From Hymenobacter sp. (GTDB lineage: Bacteria > Bacteroidota > Bacteroidia > Cytophagales > Hymenobacteraceae), in contig JANXNW010000016.1 of the NCBI GenBank assembly GCA_025353905.1, positions 1 through 36,354 on the forward strand: a DNA stretch of 36,354 bases, in the 5' to 3' direction. Shown here one piece after another: positions 24,560 through 31,251 of this stretch. Position numbers and translations under genes: made by a program. Below the pieces are notes generated by a model. The model saw only the letters and a program-made list of their open reading frames with translations, ran no database searches and had not been told where the DNA came from. How positions within the stretch are numbered: the first letter of the stretch is position 1; each line of letters begins with the position of its first letter.

Positions 24560-25188
24560 GGCTTGGTGGCGTTAGGAATGGGCGTGCGCTGAGCGGCAAA
24601 TACCTGGTTGCCAGATAATTCATCCAGGTCGCAGGTGCTGCCGCCAGACGTGTCGTCACAGGTGGTGCCCACGATGCGGCCATTCTCAAAGTCGAAGTAG
24701 CAGCTCGGGCAGCCCGTGCCGGTGAGCACGTAGCGGCTCGCAGCCGGCGTGAGGTAAAACGTGCCGTCGTCGGAGCCAGTCAGCGGCAGGGCGATGGCTC
24801 GGAAGCTGCCGTTGTGCAGCCCCATCCCAATGAGATAGTACACCGGCCGGCCTTGGCCGGCCTCGCTCGGGGCGGCCCGCACCAGCACCCGGTCGATGAC
24901 GGTGCCGTCGTGCAACTGCCGGATAAGGGCCGTCGTGAGCTGCGCCGGCGGCAGCTTGAAGGTCGGCGTACCCGCCGCGTCGAGCTGCACCACGAGCCGG
25001 CTGCCGGCTACGGCCGCCGCCCCGGTTACGCTGCCGCCCCCATTCTCATTCCCACCGATGGCCTCCGCCGCGCCCGGCCGCGAGCGCTCCCCGGTGCGCG
25101 TTGTCCCGCACGAGGTAGTGCTGAGCAAAACCAGCCCCGTAAGCAGGCCCAGCAGCAGCAACCCAAACAAGCGAGACAGCGATTTCAT
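24556..25188 (-). CDS. Lipoprotein with GTGCPSCY motif
   Basis: 210 residues from ATG 25188. The signal peptide ends at STTSC (Cys 27). A Gly/Ala/Glu-rich spacer (about 30-60) precedes a domain with LVVQLDAAGTPTFKLPPAQL, and the C-terminal part holds GTGCPSCYFDFENGRI followed by a second cysteine pair (TTCDD, STCDL). The GxGCxSCY motif is shared with the lipoprotein at 12322-12924. No known family is recognised. Transcribed together with the tiny ORF downstream; the M48 lipoprotein gene lies upstream on the same strand, beyond a repeat-filled gap. Confidence 0.78.
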   Translation of the reverse strand: MKSLSRLFGLLLLGLLTGLVLLSTTSCGTTRTGERSRPGAAEAIGGNENGGGSVTGAAAVAGSRLVVQLDAAGTPTFKLPPAQLTTALIRQLHDGTVIDRVLVRAAPSEAGQGRPVYYLIGMGLHNGSFRAIALPLTGSDDGTFYLTPAASRYVLTGTGCPSCYFDFENGRIVGTTCDDTSGGSTCDLDELSGNQVFAAQRTPIPNATKP

Positions 25189-25190
25189 GA

Positions 25191-25287
25191 TTAATGGTTA
25201 ATGATTAATGGTTAATGATAAATGGTTAATTTAACCATTTATGACAAACAAAGTGATGACCGACAGTAAATTAACCATTAACCATTA
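25191..25287. repeat. Intergenic word-repeat hairpin (TTAATGG words)
   Basis: Words TTAATGGTTAATGA and ATAAATGGTTAA repeat on the left; their complements TTAACCATTTAT and TTAACCATTAACCATTA lie on the right. ATAAATGGTTAA-T-TTAACCATTTAT (25218-25242) is a perfect inverted repeat with a one-base centre. The block fills the gap between the M48 stop and the lipoprotein start and is strikingly AT-rich for this genome. Confidence 0.88.
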
Positions 25288-25291
25288 GTCA

Positions 25292-26095
25292 CTATTTCTT
25301 ATAGTATTTCTGTGCTTCGGGCAGCAGGCGCTCGATGTCGGCGATGCGGGTGGCGTCGGCGGGGTGGCTGGACAGAAACTCGGGGGTGCCGCCTTGGCTT
25401 TGGGCGGCCATCCGCTGCCAGAACGGAATTGCCATGCTGGGGTTGTAGCCGGCCATGGCCATAAAAATCAGGCCCAGGTGGTCGGCCTCACTTTCCTGGC
25501 GGCGGCCGAAAGCCAGTAGGCCCAGCTGCCCGCCCACGCCCACGCCCGTGCCCACGGCCTGGTTAAACAGGCTGTTGGTTTTGGCCGGGTTCTGCGAGAG
25601 AGCCGTTTGAATGGCCGCCCCGCCAAGCTGCACCACGAGCGCGTCGCTCATGCGTTCGGAGCCGTGCTTGGCGATGGCGTGCGAAATCTCGTGGCCCAGC
25701 ACCACGGCCAGGCCCGCCTCGTCGCGGGTGAGCGGCAGAATACCGGTGTACACGGCTACTTTGCCGCCGGGCATGCACCAGGCGTTCACCGTTTTAGGGT
25801 CGTCGATGAGGTTGAACTCCCAGGCGTAGCCATCGAGCTGGGCGCTCTGGCCCTGCTGGCGGAAGTATTGCTCGACGGCCTGTTGCACCCGCAGGCCCAC
25901 GCGGCGCACCAGGGCCACGTCGGCGGCATTGGTCGAGATTTTGGCCGTGCCGAGCGTTTGCCGGTACTGAGTCACGGCGAGCGTGTTCATTTCGCTGTCG
26001 GAAACGAGGCTTAGTGTGCGGCGGCCGGTGATGGGCACCGTGGCGCAACCGGCGGCGAGCAGCAGCGAAGTGCTGAGGAGAATTTTTTGGAGCAT
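25292..26095 (-). CDS. M48-family lipoprotein metallopeptidase
   Basis: 267 residues from ATG 26095, giving a lipoprotein signal with lipobox LAAGC (Cys 17); a longer frame upstream lacks this logic. Zinc motif HEISH at 135-139 and third ligand E203 in ESEADHLGL are intact, and NAWCMPGGKVAVYTG is the usual M48 substrate-cleft strand. The family (LoiP/BepA/YcaL types) degrades or assists folding of envelope proteins. Lipid attachment places it on the periplasmic side of a membrane. On the minus strand CATATTTG near 26165-26172 is a weak -7 candidate. Confidence 0.92.
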   Translation of the reverse strand: MLQKILLSTSLLLAAGCATVPITGRRTLSLVSDSEMNTLAVTQYRQTLGTAKISTNAADVALVRRVGLRVQQAVEQYFRQQGQSAQLDGYAWEFNLIDDPKTVNAWCMPGGKVAVYTGILPLTRDEAGLAVVLGHEISHAIAKHGSERMSDALVVQLGGAAIQTALSQNPAKTNSLFNQAVGTGVGVGGQLGLLAFGRRQESEADHLGLIFMAMAGYNPSMAIPFWQRMAAQSQGGTPEFLSSHPADATRIADIERLLPEAQKYYKK

Positions 26096-26274
26096 AAAAA
26101 AGGGGCGGAAAGAAAAACGGGTGTCGGCTAAAATTACGCTGCAATGCCTGGGCCGACGAATTATGGGCAAATATGCGCAAACACAAGGACCGCGCCAGCC
26201 GCGTCGTTGGGGCGCGTCGGTGGGCCGCTATACGCGGGCCAGGCGGGTGAATGTTTACTTTGCGCGGCGGATTG

Positions 26275-26346
26275 GATGGTTGGTTCTGGTTGGTTGTTGG
26301 TTGTTGCTCGCTCAAGCAGCCGGGCAGCAGCAGCCTACCAACCATC
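26275..26346. repeat. Word-repeat region upstream of the FAH gene (GGTTGGTTGTTG words)
   Basis: GATGGTTGGT (26275-26284) pairs perfectly with ACCAACCATC (26337-26346). Between them lie further GGTTGTTGG words and GCAGCAGCAG. A TACTTTGC box at 26256-26263 immediately precedes the block and could be the FAH promoter, in which case this hairpin is the mRNA leader. Confidence 0.65.
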
Positions 26347-26369
26347 AGCCCCAAACAAAAATAATCAGC

Positions 26370-26984
26370 ATGAAAATCATCTGCGTCGGGCGCAATTACG
26401 CCGACCACATTGCCGAGCTTCAAAACGAGACGCCCAGCGACCCGGTCATTTTTATGAAGCCCGAGACGGCCCTGGTGCAGCGCGGGCAGCCTTTTTTCGT
26501 TCCTGATTTCTCCCGCGACGTTCACCACGAGCTGGAATTAGTCTTGCGCGTGTGCAAGAACGGCCGGCACATTGACGAGGAGTTCGCCCCGACTTACTAC
26601 GACGCCATCGGGCTGGGCATTGATTTCACCGCCCGCGACCTGCAAAGCGAGCTGAAGCAGAAAGGCTTGCCCTGGGAGCTGGCCAAAGCATTTGACGGCT
26701 CGGCGCCCATCTCGCCGGTGTTTCGGCCGGTGAGCGAGCTGGGCGACGTGCGCAACCTCAATTTTCGTCTCGAAGTGAACGGGCAGGTGCGGCAGCGGGG
26801 CAATTCGGGCCTGCTACTGCATCCGTTCGCGCGCATTATTTCGTTTGTTTCCCAATTCATCACCCTCAAGCAGGGCGACCTCATTTTTACGGGTACGCCG
26901 GCCGGCGTGGGGCCGGTAGTGCCGGGCGACGAGCTGCGCGGCTTTTTGGACGACGAGCTGCTGCTGAGCGTGCCCGTGCGCTGA
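26370..26984 (+). CDS. Fumarylacetoacetate hydrolase-family protein (YcgM/FahD-like)
   Basis: 204 residues from ATG 26370; the longer open frame upstream runs through a repeat and the opposite-strand M48 gene and is rejected. FAH-fold features: N-terminal MKIICVGRNYADHIAEL, metal-binding region with HHELELVLRV, GIDFTARDLQ, and the C-terminal LITL/TGTPAGVG loop (QGDLIFTGTPAGVGPV). Small single-domain FAH proteins hydrolyse acylpyruvates or decarboxylate oxaloacetate with a Mg2+/Mn2+ site. The M23 gene follows after 40 bases and may share the transcript. Confidence 0.92.
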   Translation: MKIICVGRNYADHIAELQNETPSDPVIFMKPETALVQRGQPFFVPDFSRDVHHELELVLRVCKNGRHIDEEFAPTYYDAIGLGIDFTARDLQSELKQKGLPWELAKAFDGSAPISPVFRPVSELGDVRNLNFRLEVNGQVRQRGNSGLLLHPFARIISFVSQFITLKQGDLIFTGTPAGVGPVVPGDELRGFLDDELLLSVPVR

Positions 26985-27024
26985 AGCGCCGAGGCGTTGG
27001 TAGTACTGCCGTGCCGGGCACCAG

Positions 27025-29262
27025 ATGAATTCCTTTTCTCTTTTGAGGAGCCAGTGCGAGCTGGCCCCGCGTTTCACCGTGAGCTACAGCTCGCGCCACA
27101 GACACCTGATTTTGATTCAACAGACAACGCGCCGCTGGGCGTTGGCGCTGGCCACTGTCGCGCTGCTGGCCGGTGCCGCCGCCACCCGCGCCCAGGACGA
27201 GAGCCAAGCCAAAAGCCAGGATGAGGGCCAGGACGACAGCACCACTCGCCGCCCGCGCTCCGCTGCCGTTGCGCCCGCCGCCGCCGCGGCCACCACCGGA
27301 CTGGCCGTGCCGACGGGCTATTTTCTGTTCCCTGTCGCCCCCGGTCAGCCGGGGTTTCTGGCCGCCACGATGGGCGAGCTGCGGCCCAACCACTTCCACG
27401 GCGGGCTCGACATCAAGACGGCGAGCGTGGTGAACCGGCCCGTGTACGCGGCGGCCGAGGGCTGGGTGTCGCGGCTAAAGCAGTCGTCGTACGGCTACGG
27501 CAACGTGCTCTATGTCAGTCATTCTAATGGAATGACGACCGTGTACGGTCACCTGAATGAGTTCAAGGGGCCGGTGGCCGCCGAGCTGTTGCGCCAGCAG
27601 TACGAGAAGCAGAGCTACGAGCTGGAGCTGTTTTTCGACCGGGATAAATTCCCCGTGCGGCGGGGCGAGGTGGTGGCCTTGTCGGGCAACACGGGTGGCT
27701 CGGCGGGGCCGCACCTGCACTGGGAAGTGCGCGATGCGCAGGAGCGGCAGCTCAACCCGCTGCAGTGGGGCGGCTTCGCCGAAATTCAGGACCATCTCGG
27801 GCCGGTGGTGCAGGCGCTGGCCGTGGAGCCGCTCGGCATCGGGGCGCGGGTGCGGGGGCGCTTCGAGCGGGCGCTGGTGCTGCCGCGAGCGCAGCCCGCG
27901 CCGGGGGCCAGTACGGTATTGCCCGACACGGTAGCTTGCACGGGCCAGGTGGGGCTGCTGCTACAAGGCTTCGACCGCCTCGACAACGCCTGGAACCGCA
28001 ATGGCATTCAGCGGGTGAGTATGCGCGTGAACGGGCAGGCCGTTTATCAGCACCGCATCGACGCGGTGCCGTTTCCGAGCGGCTCGCGGCAGGTGAATAA
28101 CTTCGTGGACTACTTCTACCAGCAAACCGCCGGTCGCAGCCTGCAAAAGCTGTGGGTGGACGAGGGCAACGACCTGCCCATCTACACCCCCGCCGGCGTG
28201 GGCCAGGGCCGCCTGAGTGTGGAGCCGGGCAAGCTCTACACAATTGATATTGAAATGGCCGACTCCTACGAGAACAAGGCGCACGTGCGCCTGACGTTGC
28301 GCGGGGTGGCGGCGGTGGATTATCAAGAGCTCAGCGCCAAGAGCTTAGCGCTTGAAGCTAAAAGCTTAAAGCCTGGAGCCAGTAAGCAACAAGCAACAAG
28401 CAACAAGCAACCAGCAACTCCCACCCGGCTGCGCTATGAAATCACCCGGAACCTGCTGCGGGCCATTGCCACGAGCGCTCTTCGCGACAGCGCCACCGGG
28501 CGGCCCGAAAACCTGACCCTGCGTCGCGGCAACCGGCAATTGCAGCTGCGACCCAGCTACTCGGCCGGGGCCGAAACTACCTACCTCTACGACCTGCGTG
28601 CCGGCCTGCCCGACTCGCTGCGGCTGGGCGAAACGGTGCTGGCCTTCGACCGGCAGGTGGCCATCGTCGCCGGTCAGGAAACCAGTTACGCCACGCCCCA
28701 CCTGAACCTGCTTTTTGCCCCAAAAACCCTGTTTTCGACGCTTTACCTGCGCACCGACTACCAGCCGGCCACGGCCACCGCGCCCGAAACCTGGCGCATT
28801 GGCCCCGTGCTTTCGCCCCTGTACCTGCCGCTGCGCCTGAGCCTGAAACCCGCCGCGCCCGTGCCGGCCGATGAGCGCGCCCACACGGCCATCTACGCCC
28901 TGAGCGCGCGCGGCAGCCGCGCCTACGTGGGCGGCACCTGGGCCACCGACGGCACCGCCATCAGCGTGCCCATCAAGCAGCTCGGCACGTTTCGGCTGTA
29001 TGCCGACACCAAGCCGCCCGAGGCGCGCCTGCTGAGCCGGGCCGGCGGGCAGCTCGTGTTTCGGGTCGGCGACGACCTTTCCGGCCTGCGCGCCTATCGC
29101 CTGCTGGTGGGCGGGCGCTTCCGGCTGCTGCGCTTCGAGCACAAAAACAACACCCTGCGCACCATGGCCGCCGACTCGCTCGGCCCGCCGCTGCACGGCC
29201 CCGCCGAGCTGCATTTGACGGACGAGGCCGGCAACGAGCGCGTGCTGCCGCTGGCGCTGTAG
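27025..29262 (+). CDS. Large M23-family metallopeptidase
   Basis: 745 residues from ATG 27025. A membrane/signal segment lies at about 36-56 after an unusually long basic N-terminus; a later start would lack an ATG, so the N-terminus is uncertain. The LytM/M23 domain occupies about 98-240: HFHGGLDIK (zinc ligands H125 and D129), VYGHL (H176) and GPHLHWEV (H230, H232). It is split by an insert around 180-210. The rest (240-745) is beta-rich with no named domain. M23 enzymes cut glycine or D-Ala-mDAP cross-links in cell walls, or scaffold division. Codons 440-466 are a word-repeat tract (SLALEAKSLK then KQQATSNKQPA) forming a linker between C-terminal domains. Confidence 0.88.
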   Translation: MNSFSLLRSQCELAPRFTVSYSSRHRHLILIQQTTRRWALALATVALLAGAAATRAQDESQAKSQDEGQDDSTTRRPRSAAVAPAAAAATTGLAVPTGYFLFPVAPGQPGFLAATMGELRPNHFHGGLDIKTASVVNRPVYAAAEGWVSRLKQSSYGYGNVLYVSHSNGMTTVYGHLNEFKGPVAAELLRQQYEKQSYELELFFDRDKFPVRRGEVVALSGNTGGSAGPHLHWEVRDAQERQLNPLQWGGFAEIQDHLGPVVQALAVEPLGIGARVRGRFERALVLPRAQPAPGASTVLPDTVACTGQVGLLLQGFDRLDNAWNRNGIQRVSMRVNGQAVYQHRIDAVPFPSGSRQVNNFVDYFYQQTAGRSLQKLWVDEGNDLPIYTPAGVGQGRLSVEPGKLYTIDIEMADSYENKAHVRLTLRGVAAVDYQELSAKSLALEAKSLKPGASKQQATSNKQPATPTRLRYEITRNLLRAIATSALRDSATGRPENLTLRRGNRQLQLRPSYSAGAETTYLYDLRAGLPDSLRLGETVLAFDRQVAIVAGQETSYATPHLNLLFAPKTLFSTLYLRTDYQPATATAPETWRIGPVLSPLYLPLRLSLKPAAPVPADERAHTAIYALSARGSRAYVGGTWATDGTAISVPIKQLGTFRLYADTKPPEARLLSRAGGQLVFRVGDDLSGLRAYRLLVGGRFRLLRFEHKNNTLRTMAADSLGPPLHGPAELHLTDEAGNERVLPLAL
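28343..28418 (+). repeat. In-frame word-repeat tract inside the M23 gene
   Basis: 28343-28373 carries AGCTTAGCGCTTGAAGCTAA and AAGCTTAAAGC words; 28384-28418 is AAGCAAC repeated four times with a CCAGCAAC end. The latter is the reverse complement of the GTTGCTT/GGTTGTT words found in intergenic hairpins at 5680, 26275 and 33851. The reading frame is kept. Confidence 0.85.
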
Positions 29263-29314
29263 GGGTGAGGCTGATAATTAGAGAGCTTGCCGCATCCGTC
29301 GCGTACTTTGCCGC

Positions 29315-30697
29315 ATGGCTACCAAACCTGCTCCTGCTATTTCGCCCCCCCCGGCGGTTCCACCCCGGCCGCCGTACATGCTCATCGAAAAAATTCGGGT
29401 GCAGGGCTACAAGTCGCTGGTTGATGCCACGTTGGATGTGCGCCCGCTGACGCTGCTGGCCGGCACCAACAGCTCGGGCAAGTCAAGCATCATGCAGCCG
29501 CTTTTGCTCATTAAGCAGACGATGGAAGCACCGTATCAGCCAGCCGGGGCGTTGGTGCTGGGTGGCGCGCACGTGCAAGCGGAAACGGCGGGGGAGTTAT
29601 TAAGTAAAATCGGTGGAGTACAAAGAAAAAGCTTTGCGGTTGGCATAACAGGTACAAATAGTTTAGCAAGTACAGTTGGAAATACAGCTAGTGGGTGCGA
29701 ATTAATTTATCAACTAAATGGCAATGAGTTTGATGTAAAAAGGCAAAAAACATTTGGAGGAAATTTTCGGGAAATGATTTTAGAGCCAGGGCTTAATCCT
29801 ATTGAAATTAAACGGCGGTTTAAGGAATCTATTCCGGGTATTTTTGATATGTTGAGTAGCGTAGTTTCTCCAAGTAACGGATTTTTAGACTTAGTCACGC
29901 TGATTGATGCTACTGGCGGAGAGTTGGAGTCGCAAAGGACGCGGTTTGCTTTTTCGTTACAGACAGCCTTAAGTTATTTGGTTCACATTCCAGGCTTGCG
30001 ACTTCCACCAAATAGATATTATCCTGCCGCCTTTTTCCATTCACAAATTCGGGGCACCTTTGACCGTTACGCAGCTGGTACTGTAAGTCAATGGCAGCAG
30101 CAGGAAAACACCATAGCATTAGCCCAATTAAATGACTCCCTGATTCGCCTGGGTCTAACCAACGCCGTCTCCGCACGAGTGAAAAACGCGAACGAAGTAG
30201 AGTTAAGCGTAAACCGATTACCCTCGAATTCCAAAACCAAGCCGCGCAAAGCGGACATGGTGAATATCGCCGACGTGGGCATCGGCGTGTCACAGGTGCT
30301 GCCGATACTGGTGGCGCTCATTGCGGCTCAGGAGGGGCAACTGGTGTACATCGAGCAGCCGGAGCTGCACTTGCACCCGAAGGCGCAAGTGGCAATGGGC
30401 GAGCTGCTGGCCGAAGCCGCCAACCGGGGGGTGCGCGTAATCGTGGAAACGCACAGCAGCCTGCTGCTGCTGACCGTGCAGACGCTCATCGCGGAGGGTA
30501 AAATCGCCCACACCGACGTGGGCCTGCACTGGTTTGCCCGCGACGCGAAGGGCGCGACTACGGTACAATACGTGCAGCCCGATGAGGACGGGGCATATGG
30601 GGAGTGGCCGGAAGATTTCAGCGAGATTGAGCTGAAGGCTCAGGGGGCGTATCTGACGGCAGTGGGTTTGCGGCAATTCGGGGAAGCTGCTCGATGA
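29315..30697 (+). CDS. AAA/ABC-type ATPase (OLD/DUF3696-like), partner of a PIN-like protein
   Basis: 460 residues from ATG 29315; ATG 29378 (residue 22) is an alternative that removes a Pro-rich prefix. ABC-type ATPase elements: Walker A GTNSSGKSS (50-58), signature-like NIADVGIGVSQVLPIL (317-332), Walker B VYIEQPELHLHP (344-355) and a histidine switch VIVETHSS (375-382). There is no Toprim nuclease domain after it, unlike full OLD proteins. The centre (about 95-300) has no recognisable motif and is encoded by low-GC DNA, in contrast to both ends. The stop overlaps the start of the PIN-like gene (ATGA). TACTTTG four bases before the ATG might be a -7 box giving a leaderless mRNA. ATPase/nuclease pairs of this build are typical of anti-phage systems (PARIS, Septu). 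Confidence 0.85.
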   Translation: MATKPAPAISPPPAVPPRPPYMLIEKIRVQGYKSLVDATLDVRPLTLLAGTNSSGKSSIMQPLLLIKQTMEAPYQPAGALVLGGAHVQAETAGELLSKIGGVQRKSFAVGITGTNSLASTVGNTASGCELIYQLNGNEFDVKRQKTFGGNFREMILEPGLNPIEIKRRFKESIPGIFDMLSSVVSPSNGFLDLVTLIDATGGELESQRTRFAFSLQTALSYLVHIPGLRLPPNRYYPAAFFHSQIRGTFDRYAAGTVSQWQQQENTIALAQLNDSLIRLGLTNAVSARVKNANEVELSVNRLPSNSKTKPRKADMVNIADVGIGVSQVLPILVALIAAQEGQLVYIEQPELHLHPKAQVAMGELLAEAANRGVRVIVETHSSLLLLTVQTLIAEGKIAHTDVGLHWFARDAKGATTVQYVQPDEDGAYGEWPEDFSEIELKAQGAYLTAVGLRQFGEAAR

Positions 30698-31227
30698 GAG
30701 TGCCGACTACCTCGCGCCGGATTGTGGTTGATACCAACGTGGCGCGCTCGGCCAGCCAGAGCCAGCACCCGGTTTCGGATGCTTGTCGCCGGGTGCTGGA
30801 AACTATTATTGCCAACCAACACCGGGTAGTGCTTACCAAAACACAGCAGCAGGAGTGGCAAAAACATAAGTCCAGGTTTACCAGCGGGTGGCTGGTACGG
30901 ATGGCCTCCAAAAAACTTTGGGTTATTCTGACTCCTGAGCCGGCAAGCGGCATTGCCGACCGCATCTATCGCCTGGAATGCACGGCTAAGGCGCGCGCCG
31001 AAATGCTGAAAGACGTGCATCTGCTGGAAAGCGCCTTGGCTACTGACCAAGCGGTAGTTTCGCAGGAAACCAACGTACTGAAACTGTTCACTACGCACTC
31101 GCAGCCTTTGCAAATTCCCCGGCCGGTAGCTTGGGTAAACCCTGTGGACGATATCGCTGCCTGTTTGGCTTGGTTGGAAGCCGGGGCCGCCACCGTGGGG
31201 GTAGTTTGCGTGCCGGCCGGAATATAA
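30694..31227 (+). CDS. PIN-like nuclease domain protein
   Basis: 177 residues, ATG overlapping the ATPase stop by four bases, so the two are translationally coupled. PIN-fold acidic residues can be placed: D13 in IVVDTN, E54 in QQQEWQKHK, D107 in KDVHLLESAL, and E125 in VVSQETNV where many PIN domains have Asp. PIN proteins are Mg2+-dependent RNases, often toxins of toxin-antitoxin systems. No antitoxin-like DNA-binding protein is adjacent; the ATPase is the only partner. The C-terminal about 40 residues (WLEAGAATVGVVCVP) are outside the PIN core. PIN assignment is from motif layout alone. The DUF885 gene follows after 24 bases. Confidence 0.75.
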   Translation: MRVPTTSRRIVVDTNVARSASQSQHPVSDACRRVLETIIANQHRVVLTKTQQQEWQKHKSRFTSGWLVRMASKKLWVILTPEPASGIADRIYRLECTAKARAEMLKDVHLLESALATDQAVVSQETNVLKLFTTHSQPLQIPRPVAWVNPVDDIAACLAWLEAGAATVGVVCVPAGI

Positions 31228-31251
31228 CTTGCTTATTTGTCGCCCGTCCTC

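Noticed and set aside
28366-29214. 282-codon minus-strand frame opposite the M23 gene
   Set aside because: Shadow of the real gene; no start context, no domain, Gly/Gln/Arg-rich composition.
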